Assembly (NCBI RefSeq): GCF_007483685.1
Contig: NZ_VMKN01000001.1
Coordinates: forward strand, 2,657,549 to 2,721,548
Origin: Litoribacter populi
Lineage (GTDB): Bacteria; Bacteroidota; Bacteroidia; Cytophagales; Cyclobacteriaceae
Direction of reading: 5' to 3'
DNA length: 64,000 nucleotides
Below the pieces are notes generated by a model. The model made no database searches. It worked only from the letters and a program-made list of their open reading frames with translations, and had not been told where the DNA came from. This document shows positions 42,947 through 52,681 of the stretch, piece after piece. Both the position numbers and the translations under genes were made by a program. Every line of letters starts with the position of its first letter. Positions within the stretch are counted from its first letter, which is position 1.

Positions 42947-45900
42947 ATGAGGCCCATAACCTATTGTATCCTTTTCCTTCTTTTTTTATTGGCTTGCCCA
43001 ATAATCGCCAAGTCTTCAGATACTTTTTATTTTAAAAATCTAGGAGTTGAGCAAGGACTTTCCCACCAGACTGTCTTTTCAATTTTACAGGACACTCAAG
43101 GCTTCATGTGGTTTGGTACCAAAGATGGCCTTAATAGATTTGACGGAAGCCAGTTCAAAATCTTTAAATACAATCCCAAAGACCCAAATTCAATTGGCAA
43201 CAATACAGTACTATCCCTCTTTGAAGATTCTCAGTACAATTTATGGGTAGGCACTCAAGACGGAGTTTATATATATAATCCCGAAAAAGAATCATTTACA
43301 GCTTTTGAGGAAAAGGGACCTGAAGGGGAAAAAGTAAATGGACCCATATTGGCCATCAAAGAAGATCTGGCGGGAAACATTTGGATGGCTTCTAGTACTC
43401 AAGGTTTATTTCGGTTTAATGCAGCAGCGGAGAAATTAAAATACTTCCACCACCAGCCTGAGAAGGACAATTCTTTAGCATATGGATCCATTTCTTCCTT
43501 GGCTATAGATAAACAAGGAACTGTTTGGATAGGCATTCTAGGCAGTGGGGTACAAAAATATATTGCTGCCAATGAAACTTTTGAAGAGTATTGGGATCTA
43601 AATGATGTTCTGAAGCAGGATTTGATATTTGACCTTTATGATCATGGCAAAGAGTTGCTGATAGGCACAAAAAACGGAGGTTTGAAACGTTTGGATAAGA
43701 CCAGTAAAGACATCGAAGACGTCCTTGTTAGAGACGCTGAAAACAAACCTCTCCTTATTCGTGATATCATACAAGATAACAGCAACCAATTATGGATCTG
43801 TACCGAATTAGGTATATTCAAATACGACCCCTTAAAAGCCAAATACCAGCATATCCAACACAACCCCAATGATTCCTATTCTCTTTCGGATAATGCAACC
43901 TACTCGATCTTTCAGGATAAAGAAGGGGGTATATGGGTTGGAACCTACTTTGGAGGGATAAACTATTTGCCAAATGCCAATATGCAATTTGACAAATACT
44001 ATCCCATCAGTAACCGCAACTCTATCAGCGGAAGAAGGGTAAGGGAAATGGTAGAGGATGAAGAGGGAAACATTTGGGTTGGAACAGAAGATGCCGGTCT
44101 GAACAAATTTGATCCTCTCACCAAAACATTCACACAGTTTGGCCATGGAAACCGTAACGACCAGCTGAGTTACCACAATATTCATGGGCTGTTGAACCAC
44201 AATCAAAAACTCTGGGTCAGTAGTCACAGCATGAATTTAAACATTGATCTTTTAGATCTGAAAACCCAAAAAGTCCAAAAGATCAATCAGTCTAACTTCC
44301 AAAACCCCGTATATGACAGCGATATATTTTCTATTTACAAAGACAGCCAGGATGCTATTTGGATTGGAACCATAAGCGGAATTTACAAGGTTGATGAATC
44401 CACGATGCGTTTTGAATTTGTCGAGGAAGCCGGTATACATTTTACTTTGGATATATTGGAAGACAATGTCGGAAACCTCTGGTTGGCAACCACCAATCAC
44501 GGTCTAATAAAGTATAATCCAAAAACGAGCAAAGTAACTAACTATTGGCACGACAAAGCTGATCCCAACTCTATACCCCATAATTCGGTTATAAGTTTAA
44601 CCCTAGATCATTTAGGACAATTATGGTTAGGAACCGAGGGAGGTGGGTTTGCCAAATATCGAGCGGAATCCGATGATTTTTTGACCTATGGACCGGAGTG
44701 GGAACTTCCCAGCAATGTGGTTTATAAGATATTGGAAGATGACCTACACCGACTTTGGCTTAGTACCAGCAATGGGTTAATCCAATTTGAGCCGAAGTCA
44801 GAAACCTTTAAAATCTTTTATAAAAAAACGGGTCTCCTTTCCGATCAATTCAATTACAAATCAGGATTAAAAGCTAGTGATGGCACCTTGTATTTTGGCT
44901 CCCTGAACGGCTTTATAGCTTTTGATCCTAAAAATTTCACTGAAAAGAAATTTAACCCTCCAGTTGTATTGACGGGATTTAAGTTATTCAATAAAAATAT
45001 ACCAATTGATCAGAAGGATTCACCCCTACACAAGTCTATTACAAAAGCTGAGGCTGTCAAATTAAATCACGAGCAAAATTCCCTTAGCTTTTCCTTTGCA
45101 GCATTAGGCTTTACCGCAATGGATTCTTGGACGTACGCCTATCAGCTTGAAGGATTTGATAAGCAATGGCAAACCCTAGATCAGAACCAGGAAATCAGCT
45201 ATTCCCACCTACCTCCAGGAAAATATAGATTCCGTGTCAAAACCAGTCATGCTACAGAGGCTAATCCCACGGCAGAGGCTAACCTTTTGATTGAAATCTT
45301 GCCTCCTTTTTACAAAACCCATTGGGCTTACTTTCTTTATTTCCTTACTGCAATAGGATTAATTTATCTATTCATTAATCGATATAAGCGGCAGATTCAC
45401 ATCAACCATCAGGAAAACCTCCGAGAACTTGAAAACGAAAAGGAAAGAGAAATTTACCATGCTAAGATAGAGTTCTTCACCAATATCACGCATGAAATTA
45501 GAACTCCCCTTACCCTTATAAAAGGTCCACTGGAGGAGATTATTAAAAGTAAGGATGAATTCAGTCCTGAGATTCAGGAGAACCTGCTAATTATGGATAG
45601 AAATTCCACCCGTCTGATAACTCTCAGTAACCAATTGCTTGACTTTAGAAGAACCGAACAAAAGGTTTTCAGCCTTAACTTCATTAAAACGGATATTGCT
45701 ACTCTCCTTAAAGAGTTACATTTTAGATTCAAATCCAAAGCCGCACAAAGTAAAATTGAGTTTGATTTAGATTTGGACAATGATAGATTCTATGCCGATG
45801 TAGACAAGGAGGCCTTCACCAAAATCATGAGCAACTTGATTTCCAACGCATTAAAAAATGCTGACACCAATGTAAGGGTCAGGTTGTCTTCATTTACAGA

Positions 45901-46996
45901 TAATGAATTGGAAGTGATAGTCAGCAATGATGGCCAACTTATTGAAGATCATTTGGTAGAAAAAATATTTGAACCCTTCTATCAAATTACAGATACCCAA
46001 AACATCAAAAAGGTAAACGGAACCGGCTTGGGTTTACCTTTGGCCCGGTCTTTAGCCGAACTTCACGAAGGCAAGCTTGACCTAATTATTGATCATGAAC
46101 ACAAAACCAATTGTTTTGTACTGACCTTACCTATCAGTCAGAAAAACTCTCTCGCTTTAGAAGATGAGGTAATGTTGGACGTGATGCTTGAGCCAATATT
46201 GGAGGAATCCCTGGTGAAACCTGCCGGCAAGTCCGATCAAAGCAAGCCTGCTATTCTTATTGCAGAAGATAATAAGGAGCTTCAACACTTTTTATACAAC
46301 CACCTTAAAAAGGAATTTGTCGTTTTTAAAGCTGAGAACGGTCAAGAGGCTCTTAATCTCCTGGACAGCAAACCTATAGACCTGATCATTAGTGACATAA
46401 TGATGCCAGTTATGAACGGGTTTGACCTATGTAAAGCGGTAAAAGGTCAAGTGGATTACAGCCATATTCCAGTAGTTCTCCTTACTGCCAAACAAAATCT
46501 ACAATCTAAAATTGAAGGCTTGGAGATGGGTGCGGACGTCTACATTGAAAAACCATTTTCAATGGATTACCTGACACTACAGATTAAGAATCTGCTGCAC
46601 TACCGAGATCAAATTAGGCAGTCTTTCGCTAATTCACCCTTAGTATTAGCTGAAACGATTGCCCATACCCATGCCGATGAGCAATTTTTAACTAAAATCA
46701 ATCAAATCATTTTGGATAACCTTTCTAATGAGATTTTTGGAGTTAATGAACTAGCTGAGGCCATGAACACGAGTCAGTCAAGCCTATTAAGGAAAATAAA
46801 GGGAATTTCCCAGCTGACCCCAAATGAATACATACGATTAGTAAGGCTCAAAAAAGCAGCTGAAATGCTTCAGGCAGGCACCCATACAATTACAGAAATA
46901 TGCAGCCTGGTTGGCTTCAACTCTCCCTCCTACTTCAGTAAGTGCTTCGCCAAGCAATTCGGCGAACTACCCAAAGATTATCAAAAGACCTCTTAA
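42947..46996 (+). CDS. Hybrid two-component system regulator (HTCS) of the PUL
   Basis: A 1349-residue one-protein signalling system. Signal peptide (ILFLLFLLACPIIAKS); periplasmic double beta-propeller with repeated IWVGT-type blades (about 30-690); Y_Y_Y domain (about 700-790, YAYQLEGFDKQWQTL); one transmembrane helix (about 800-820); HisKA with phospho-acceptor H849 (FFTNITHEIRTPLTLI); HATPase (VNGTGLGLPLARSLAELHEG); receiver domain with D1150 (IISDIMMPVMNGFDL); AraC-type HTH at the end (FGVNELAEAMNTSQSSLLRK, CSLVGFNSPSYFSKCF). It senses a released oligosaccharide in the periplasm and activates the divergent susC operon. All phosphorelay residues are present. Confidence 0.97.
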   Translation: MRPITYCILFLLFLLACPIIAKSSDTFYFKNLGVEQGLSHQTVFSILQDTQGFMWFGTKDGLNRFDGSQFKIFKYNPKDPNSIGNNTVLSLFEDSQYNLWVGTQDGVYIYNPEKESFTAFEEKGPEGEKVNGPILAIKEDLAGNIWMASSTQGLFRFNAAAEKLKYFHHQPEKDNSLAYGSISSLAIDKQGTVWIGILGSGVQKYIAANETFEEYWDLNDVLKQDLIFDLYDHGKELLIGTKNGGLKRLDKTSKDIEDVLVRDAENKPLLIRDIIQDNSNQLWICTELGIFKYDPLKAKYQHIQHNPNDSYSLSDNATYSIFQDKEGGIWVGTYFGGINYLPNANMQFDKYYPISNRNSISGRRVREMVEDEEGNIWVGTEDAGLNKFDPLTKTFTQFGHGNRNDQLSYHNIHGLLNHNQKLWVSSHSMNLNIDLLDLKTQKVQKINQSNFQNPVYDSDIFSIYKDSQDAIWIGTISGIYKVDESTMRFEFVEEAGIHFTLDILEDNVGNLWLATTNHGLIKYNPKTSKVTNYWHDKADPNSIPHNSVISLTLDHLGQLWLGTEGGGFAKYRAESDDFLTYGPEWELPSNVVYKILEDDLHRLWLSTSNGLIQFEPKSETFKIFYKKTGLLSDQFNYKSGLKASDGTLYFGSLNGFIAFDPKNFTEKKFNPPVVLTGFKLFNKNIPIDQKDSPLHKSITKAEAVKLNHEQNSLSFSFAALGFTAMDSWTYAYQLEGFDKQWQTLDQNQEISYSHLPPGKYRFRVKTSHATEANPTAEANLLIEILPPFYKTHWAYFLYFLTAIGLIYLFINRYKRQIHINHQENLRELENEKEREIYHAKIEFFTNITHEIRTPLTLIKGPLEEIIKSKDEFSPEIQENLLIMDRNSTRLITLSNQLLDFRRTEQKVFSLNFIKTDIATLLKELHFRFKSKAAQSKIEFDLDLDNDRFYADVDKEAFTKIMSNLISNALKNADTNVRVRLSSFTDNELEVIVSNDGQLIEDHLVEKIFEPFYQITDTQNIKKVNGTGLGLPLARSLAELHEGKLDLIIDHEHKTNCFVLTLPISQKNSLALEDEVMLDVMLEPILEESLVKPAGKSDQSKPAILIAEDNKELQHFLYNHLKKEFVVFKAENGQEALNLLDSKPIDLIISDIMMPVMNGFDLCKAVKGQVDYSHIPVVLLTAKQNLQSKIEGLEMGADVYIEKPFSMDYLTLQIKNLLHYRDQIRQSFANSPLVLAETIAHTHADEQFLTKINQIILDNLSNEIFGVNELAEAMNTSQSSLLRKIKGISQLTPNEYIRLVRLKKAAEMLQAGTHTITEICSLVGFNSPSYFSKCFAKQFGELPKDYQKTS

Positions 46997-47005
46997 GCCC
47001 CTCGC

Positions 47006-47500
47006 TCTTCGGAATTTGCAATTCCGAAGCCAGATAAAAGGGATTTGCAATCCCCATTGTACATATTAAACTTAAACGGGGATTATAAATCCCCCGATCT
47101 GAGTTCGAGATTGCAAATCTCGAACAGCACTTCAGCACCGCTCCTCGGAATTTGCAATTCCGAGGACAGATAAAAGGGATTTGCAATCCCCATTGCACCT
47201 ATTAAACTGAAACGGGGATTATAAATCCCCCGATCTGAGTTCGAGATTGCAAATTTCGAACAGCACTTCAGCACCGCTCTTCGGAATTTGCAATTCCGAA
47301 GCCAGATAAAAGGGATTTGTAATCCCCATTGCACCTATTAAACTTAAACAGGGATTATAAATCCCCCGATCTGGGTTCTAGATTGCAAATCTCGAACAGC
47401 ACTACAACACCGCTCCTCGGAATTTGCAATTCCGAAGCCAGATAAAGGGGATTTGCAATCCCCATTGCACCTATTAAACTGAAACAGTGATTAAAAATCA
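47006..47500 (+). repeat. Array of four tandem composite REP elements, 136-bp period
   Basis: Units begin at about 47004, 47140, 47276 and 47412, exactly 136 bp apart; the last is truncated. Each has four small palindromes: TTCGGAATTTGCAATTCCGAA, GGGATTTGCAATCCC, GGGGATTATAAATCCCC and GTTCGAGATTGCAAATCTCGAAC, most with a TTGCAA-type centre. The first block alternates between CTCTTCGG and CTCCTCGG forms. The array separates the HTCS gene from the transposase. Reading frames crossing it are not genes. Confidence 0.9.
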
Positions 47501-47572
47501 CCTTCACCCTCACCACTTTAAACATTTTTTATTAACTTATTCTACTTTTTATCAGACACTTACTTTTTCACT

Positions 47573-48100
47573 ATGGCTTTTTCTTATTCTATCAAAGACC
47601 AAAGTGCAGTGCATTTTGTGACTTTCACTGTTCATCAGTGGGCAGATGTTTTTACCCGGCAGGTTTATGTTGAAATACTACTAGAAAGCATCAAATACTG
47701 TCAAATACACAAAGGTCTGAATGTTTATGCTTGGGTCGTAATGACTAACCATTGTCATTTGGTCATTAGCAGTTCAAAGACTCCCCTCAGCGACATCATC
47801 CGGGACCTGAAAAAGCACACCGCCAAGAAGATTGTGCAAGCCATAAGGAACAATGAAAAGGAAAGCAGGAGGAAATGGCTTTTGTGGCTTTTGACCAAGG
47901 ATAACCATATCTGGTTCTGGGAAGAAGGATATCATGGTGAAGAGATCATCACCAGAAAATTTATGGATAGCAAAATCAATTACATCCACATGAACCCTGT
48001 CAGGGCAGGCATAGTCGAGAAAGAAGAAGAATACCTCTACAGCAGCTGTGGTGAATTCTATGGATTGAGAAAGAGCTTGATTGAATTGGCGGAGATGTAG
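47573..48100 (+). CDS. REP-associated tyrosine transposase (Y1/HUH family)
   Basis: A 175-residue protein with the Y1 transposase pattern: VHFVTFTVHQW at the start, the HUH motif NHCHLVISS (about residues 62-70), and the catalytic tyrosine helix in INYIHMNPVRAGIVEKEEEY, with YSS near the end. RAYTs are single-copy HUH nucleases thought to recognise and spread REP hairpins without moving like classical insertion sequences. Flanking arrays of one palindromic repeat on both sides are exactly their expected setting. It has an intact frame, so it may be active. Confidence 0.92.
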   Translation: MAFSYSIKDQSAVHFVTFTVHQWADVFTRQVYVEILLESIKYCQIHKGLNVYAWVVMTNHCHLVISSSKTPLSDIIRDLKKHTAKKIVQAIRNNEKESRRKWLLWLLTKDNHIWFWEEGYHGEEIITRKFMDSKINYIHMNPVRAGIVEKEEEYLYSSCGEFYGLRKSLIELAEM

Positions 48101-48110
48101 TTAAGGCTCG

Positions 48111-48366
48111 GCTCTTCGGAATTTGCAATTCCGAAGTCAGTTAAAGGGGATTTGCAATCCCCATTGTACACATTAAACTGAAACAGTGATTACAAACCCC
48201 CCGATCTGAGTTCGAGATTGCAAATCTCGAACAGCACCACAACACCGCTCCTCGGAATTTGTAATTCCGAGGTCAGATAAAGGGGATTTGCAATCCCCAT
48301 TTTAGTATTAGCTGAAAAAGAGATTATAAACCCCGATCTGGGTTCGAGATTGCAAATCTCGAACAG
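48111..48366 (+). repeat. Array of two tandem composite REP elements
   Basis: Two units begin at 48111 and 48247, again 136 bp apart and in the same orientation as the array upstream of the transposase. All four palindromes are recognisable in each; the third (GTGATTACAAACCCCC, AGATTATAAACCCC) is decayed in both. The second unit also differs in its spacer (TTTTAGTATTAGCTGAAAAAG). Confidence 0.9.
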
Positions 48367-48374
48367 CGTATCAG

Positions 48375-49061
48375 CTATGTCTTCATAGGTAAGGTATCAA
48401 TTACCTGAACCTTTTCACGCTTATGATACCAATCATTTCCTACAAGCTGCATTTGCCCAACCTCCATTTGACCAAAATTCTTGTTTCTAAATTGATGAAG
48501 GATTTCCAAAAACCTGTCCTTTTGCAGAAAGGGGCTCTGGAACCTTACTATCGTAGTATGAGCAGTCTGAATAACGTATCGCTTATCTATGGAATGTTGA
48601 AGGTTCGAATTTCTGAATTTATTTCTTAGCCTATCCCGAATATTATTTAGTATATCATTTTCACAAAACCCTTGGACCATTACTCCTGAAGGTGACGCAG
48701 TAATTCCTTTAAAATATACAGGGAAACTCCTGAAGGCGGAAACGCATTCAGATATCTCCTTGGCATAACTCTGTAAATTGAGATTTGCAGGTCTGAACCC
48801 ACTGTAGCAGGAAATAATAGATAAAACAGTAATATGAATGTCTGAGAGCGGATAATAATACTGCTGTGGCTCAACCTCTCTAAGGCTATTCAATAAGTCC
48901 AGCATATTGTTGCAGATTTGAGCATCAGGTTTGATGATCAGCGAAAGTCCATACCTAGTATCAGTATTATCATGGATCAGCTTATCCAGGTAATAATCAT
49001 CCTTCTTAATTTTATCTACTGCATTCAGGTAAAGCTGCTCATAATGCAAATCCATATCCAT
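48375..49061 (-). CDS. 2H phosphoesterase (2'-5' RNA ligase-like) superfamily protein
   Basis: A 228-residue cytoplasmic protein with the two HxT motifs that define 2H enzymes: DIHITVLSI at about 96-104 and TAHTTIVRF at about 170-178. Members hydrolyse or form 2',5' or cyclic phosphodiester bonds in RNA or small nucleotides. The FKGITASPSGVMVQGFCEND region fits the fold between the two motifs. It follows the oxidoreductase gene by 28 bp, possibly co-transcribed. Substrate unknown. Its 3' end abuts the REP array by 8 bp. Confidence 0.8.
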   Translation of the reverse strand: MDMDLHYEQLYLNAVDKIKKDDYYLDKLIHDNTDTRYGLSLIIKPDAQICNNMLDLLNSLREVEPQQYYYPLSDIHITVLSIISCYSGFRPANLNLQSYAKEISECVSAFRSFPVYFKGITASPSGVMVQGFCENDILNNIRDRLRNKFRNSNLQHSIDKRYVIQTAHTTIVRFQSPFLQKDRFLEILHQFRNKNFGQMEVGQMQLVGNDWYHKREKVQVIDTLPMKT

Positions 49062-49089
49062 AGTCCATCAAATTATCGAAGTTATCCTT

Positions 49090-50235
49090 CTACACTTCAA
49101 TCTCCCGCTTTTCGGAAGCAGACTGTAGCCCTGCCTCCAATATTTGGATGACTGTTTTACCTGTTTCAAAATTGGGTTCAATGGGCAGTTGATCATGAAT
49201 GGCCTTTACGAAATCTGAGACAGCATGAACAAAAGTATGCTCATAACCTATAATATGTCCAGCTGGCCACCAGTTACCGACATAGGGATGGTTTTCTTCA
49301 GTGGCTAAGACCGTTTTAAAGCCTTTGTATCCTGATTCATCCATATGGTCATACACCTGAAGTTCATTCATCCTTTCCAGATCAAAAGTGATGCTGCCCT
49401 GACTTCCATATATCTCAAAGGTAAACCTGTTCTTTCTACCATTTGCAAATCGGGTCGCTTCAAAGGATCCAATAGCCCCATTCTTAAACCTTACATGCAT
49501 TAGGGCGGCATCCTCTACCGTTACTTTGGCCATTCCCTGACCACTGGCTTCAGCCTTTAGGTTTCCCGAACCAGATTCCTGAGCAATTGGCCTTTCAGTC
49601 ACGAAACTTTTCATCATGGCAGATACGCTGCTGATATCACCGATTAAATGAAGGGCCAGGTCAACACAATGAGAATTGAGATCCCACTGAGGTCCTGCTT
49701 TGGCCACCTCTTTTTGAAGTTGCCAGCTGAGGGGAAAGGAAGGATCTGTAATCCAGTCTTGCTGGTATGCACACCTCCAATGGTAGATTTGCCCAACCTT
49801 TCCCTCCTCTATTATCCTTTTTGCCAAAGCGATGGCCGGTACCCTTCTGTAATTATGATTAAGGTAATGTCGGACCCCGTTTTCCTCACACACCCTCAGC
49901 ATTTCCTCTGCCTGTGAACTGTCCATGGCCATAGGCTTTTCGCAAAAGATATGTTTACCGGCCTTGGCTGCTGCAATGGCAATTTCATAGTGAAGGTTTT
50001 GGGGAACTGCAATATCTATAATGTCGATATCTGGTCTTTCAACCATTATGCGCCAATTGGTTTCATAGGTCTCCCACCCCCACTGTTGGGCAAACTTCTT
50101 CACCTGTTCCTCATTTCTACCACAGACTGCTTTTAAAACTGGTGTTGAAGGCAAATTGAAAAATAAAGGAGCTTTTTTCCAGGCGTTTGAGTGTGCCCTA
50201 CCCATGAATTTGTACCCAATTAGACCTATTCTCAT
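49090..50235 (-). CDS. Gfo/Idh/MocA family oxidoreductase
   Basis: A 381-residue NAD(P)-dependent enzyme. N-terminal Rossmann domain starting MRIGLIGYKFMGRAHSNAW, the conserved FCEKPMAMD lysine motif at about 97-105, and the C-terminal alpha/beta domain with a conserved His region (QWDLNSHCVDLALHLIGDIS). Such enzymes oxidise or reduce sugars, inositols and related compounds. It lacks a Tat signal, so it is cytoplasmic. Its substrate cannot be deduced; it is not part of the PUL operon. Confidence 0.92.
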   Translation of the reverse strand: MRIGLIGYKFMGRAHSNAWKKAPLFFNLPSTPVLKAVCGRNEEQVKKFAQQWGWETYETNWRIMVERPDIDIIDIAVPQNLHYEIAIAAAKAGKHIFCEKPMAMDSSQAEEMLRVCEENGVRHYLNHNYRRVPAIALAKRIIEEGKVGQIYHWRCAYQQDWITDPSFPLSWQLQKEVAKAGPQWDLNSHCVDLALHLIGDISSVSAMMKSFVTERPIAQESGSGNLKAEASGQGMAKVTVEDAALMHVRFKNGAIGSFEATRFANGRKNRFTFEIYGSQGSITFDLERMNELQVYDHMDESGYKGFKTVLATEENHPYVGNWWPAGHIIGYEHTFVHAVSDFVKAIHDQLPIEPNFETGKTVIQILEAGLQSASEKREIEV

Positions 50236-50434
50236 TTGATTTATGGTTTGATGAATGTAATTGAAAAGTTAATGAATAATCTGGAGACTTACTACCCACT
50301 TTCCGACCATTACACACGGCAAAAAACCGTATACAAAAAACACCTTTTATCACACTTAATAACCAAATATGGACTACATACCCTATAACAAACTGAAATT
50401 CATATATTTGTAAAAATTTTCAAAAAGACCGTAG

Positions 50435-50965
50435 ATGAAAATTCACTCAACCTATAAAAGTCTCAATTATCGATATTTCGATAATGTTATCTTATGGCTG
50501 GGTATACCTTTTCTTTATTTTATAATCTTTGATTTTTTTTGGTTAGAATCAGCTAAAACCTTTTTCCTGGTCAATGTTTTTCTCAGCTTGATGACATCTA
50601 TTGTAATTATTTCAGTGTTTTTGAGGCATTATCAAATTACGATTGAAAATATCCCAGACATTGATTTGTTATTTCATGAAGTGGCTGATCATTTACAGGA
50701 CCAAGGATATCAAAAATCTACCGAAATCCGGAATACCTATATAAAGTTCACAGTTAAAGGGAAACCAACACCTGCTTATAATCAGATATTTATCCATAAT
50801 TACAATCAAAAAATTATTATTCTTGGAAAAAGAAAAACCTTATTATCAATAGAAAAATGGTTAAACCATAAGAAAAATCCTATCTCCCCTAACCTAGAAT
50901 CCTCAGCTTTGGCGATATCCCCTCTCAAGAATCAGAAGGCCAGCACGGCGCACCGAGAGGCCTAG
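50435..50965 (+). CDS. Small membrane protein with repeat-derived C-terminus
   Basis: A 176-residue protein with two transmembrane helices (about 18-36, VILWLGIPFLYFIIFDFF, and about 42-63) and a cytoplasmic-type tail. Not recognised. The last 15-20 residues (SPLKNQKASTAHREA region) are encoded by a sequence that recurs at 51269-51317. The native C-terminus has therefore probably been replaced or extended by the repeat, and the true end may be nearer residue 155. Confidence 0.55.
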   Translation: MKIHSTYKSLNYRYFDNVILWLGIPFLYFIIFDFFWLESAKTFFLVNVFLSLMTSIVIISVFLRHYQITIENIPDIDLLFHEVADHLQDQGYQKSTEIRNTYIKFTVKGKPTPAYNQIFIHNYNQKIIILGKRKTLLSIEKWLNHKKNPISPNLESSALAISPLKNQKASTAHREA

Positions 50966-51054
50966 ACCACTCCCCTGCCTAGCCCAAGGTAATATGTTAC
51001 GGGAACAACTCCAACTTCGCAGGATCCGTTGTGTGAATGTCGCTCACTTCCCGT

Positions 51055-51080
51055 TGTGCGAACGTCTCTGACTTCGCACA
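51055..51080. repeat. Second hairpin-repeat family, copy 1
   Basis: TGTGCGAA-C-GTC-TCT-GAC-TTCGCACA forms an 11-bp stem with a single bulged base and a 3-base loop. A decayed second copy (GTTGTGTGAATGTCGCTCACTT) lies directly before it. The same sequence occurs at 60595 and 63074. Confidence 0.8.
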
Positions 51081-51090
51081 GCTACTCTAG

Positions 51091-51258
51091 GCTCTTCGGA
51101 ATTTGCAATTCCGATCTTTGACAGACCACCATTTTCGGCGGTCCCGAGAAGCGTAGCGGTCGGGATAATGGGGATTTGCAATCCCCGGAGTACGGGTTAT
51201 ACTTTAATGGGGATTGTAAATCCCCCGATCTGCGGTTCGAGATTGCAAATCTCGAACA
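51091..51258 (+). repeat. Composite REP element with internal insert
   Basis: The usual blocks TTCGGAATTTGCAATTCCGA, GGGGATTTGCAATCCCC, GGGGATTGTAAATCCCC and TTCGAGATTGCAAATCTCGAA, with about 50 extra bases after the first block (AGACCACCATTTTCGGCGG, AAGCGTAGCGGTCGGG). That insert is shared, inverted, with the remnant at 5.7 kb. Confidence 0.85.
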
Positions 51259-51317
51259 ACGTAAGCGTTGGCGATACCCTACCAAAATAATCAGAAGGCC
51301 AGCACGGCGCACCGAGG

Positions 51318-52046
51318 TAGTATGAGAGGTTAAAAAAAGAGTTGAGCAGTGACGATGTCTTAAATACTCCACGAAGGCTCGAAATTCCAATGTCTTCTCA
51401 TAATCACAAGTAATAAGGCTTTTGTAAAAAGAGCTTTAATTATTAAGTACCAAATACTTATCAATGTAACTTTTTCCCTATAGCACATAACAAAACAGAT
51501 CTAACACATTCAATTTTAAGACTATTAATATTTTTTTAAATTTTTCAGTACAATTTTGCACCTTCATAAAAGCAATACAAATACATAATTTTCAAAGTTA
51601 AATTTTAAAAAAGTCAATTGTCTCCCATTTCTATATGGCATTTCATAACTCATTAAAGGTTTTATAAATATATTTTTTTGCTTCGTGTGTATTTACACAG
51701 GTTTTTATTGATTTACTAATTCTCTTAACTAATTTAGAATCATAGATAATATAAACACCAAAAAATCAACAGATTACAAATATCACTATTCCATTATAAA
51801 CCAATAAAATTACTGTAGTAAGTTTGTAAACTTTAATTCTGAGTATTGGAGAGTAAATGTCTACTCGAAAATGGAGCGAGATATTAGTGACTTTTCAAAA
51901 AAAGGTCTCGCAAGATCATCAATTGAGTTAGTTATTAACATTCTGACAACTAGGACTTTGTAATCAGAATCAATCGTGTAAATCTAGAAAAAATTAATTA
52001 GAACAAATATATAAAAACATTTAATTGCAAATCAATCAACTAGCTT
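51318..52046. other. Long AT-rich gene-free region
   Basis: About 730 very AT-rich bases before the GLUG-like gene. No ORF, RNA or repeat recognised. It presumably holds the promoter of the adhesin operon; its length suggests either a long leader or decayed sequence. Confidence 0.4.
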
Positions 52047-52661
52047 ATGTTAAAATATTACAAAGAAATAATCAAGGTGAAAATTCTTTGCCTGATTCTA
52101 CTAATCAGTGGTTTATCCCTTAGTGCTCAAACTATAACCCAACCTTTGGGAAATGGAACTCTAGGAGATCCATTTAGAATAGAAAATCTGGAACATCTAC
52201 ATTGGATGGCAATTACTCCATCTTCTTGGGATAAGCACTTTGAACAAGGGAATGACATTGATGCTACCAACACTGAAAATTGGAACAATGGAGAAGGCTG
52301 GATTCCAGTAGGTTGGGAGGTTCCTTTTACTGGTTCATATAATGGTAATGGGCATGCAATTAAGAACCTTTCTCTAGCACGAAATTCCTTTCACAACCAT
52401 ATCGGGCTATTTGCCCATATTCAGGGAGGAAGCCTTAAAAACCTTCAACTAGAATCAGTTAAAATGGAAGGCTCTTCGGACGACTCCCAGTTTTTCATGG
52501 GAAGTTTAGTTGGTTTCGCTAACAGTGCATCAATCCAAAATTGCTCAGCCTCAGGTACCATTCAAAATAACGGGGGCTTTGGAAATGTCGATAAGCTTAT
52601 CGGTCATCAAATGGGGGGGGAAATGCAGGATTGCACTGCTGAAATCCAAATAATTAATTAA
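52047..52661 (+). CDS. Secreted GLUG-like repeat protein
   Basis: A 204-residue protein with a signal peptide (ILCLILLISGLSLSAQ). Segments FTGSYNGNGHAIKNLSL, IGLFAHIQGGSLKNLQLESV and MGSLVGFANSASIQNCSASG repeat the GLUG pattern (GxLVG...I.NC) of secreted beta-helix proteins. It has no T9SS tail of its own and ends in GGEMQDCTAEIQIIN, so it may be shortened. It precedes the giant adhesin by 20 bp on the same strand. Confidence 0.7.
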   Translation: MLKYYKEIIKVKILCLILLISGLSLSAQTITQPLGNGTLGDPFRIENLEHLHWMAITPSSWDKHFEQGNDIDATNTENWNNGEGWIPVGWEVPFTGSYNGNGHAIKNLSLARNSFHNHIGLFAHIQGGSLKNLQLESVKMEGSSDDSQFFMGSLVGFANSASIQNCSASGTIQNNGGFGNVDKLIGHQMGGEMQDCTAEIQIIN

Positions 52662-52681
52662 AGCGAAACTAACCGTTGAAT

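Larger units (their letters stand above)
50909..51317. repeat. 49-bp direct repeat pair enclosing REP sequences
   Basis: TTGGCGATATCCCC followed by AATCAGAAGGCCAGCACGGC and GCACCGAG (50909-50957) recurs, slightly altered, at 51269-51317; the last 28 bp are identical. The pair brackets about 310 bp that contain the hairpin repeats at 51.05 kb and a composite REP element. It looks like an insertion bordered by duplicated sequence, or an inner repeat of a larger mobile unit. Confidence 0.65.

Noticed and set aside
42947-46996. Splitting the regulator into separate kinase and response-regulator genes
   Set aside because: The frame is continuous through propeller, kinase, receiver and AraC domains, as in normal hybrid regulators.
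46935-47334. Minus-strand reading frames of 83-87 codons
   Set aside because: They cross the REP palindromes and repeat the same peptide because the DNA repeats; no independent coding evidence.
47006-48366. Possible CRISPR array from regular repeats
   Set aside because: The 136-bp units repeat throughout their length, with no unique spacers and no cas genes; the transposase between them fits REP elements.
51082-51390. Minus-strand frame of 102 codons
   Set aside because: Lies over the REP copy and the direct repeat; its sequence mirrors the repeat and not a protein family.
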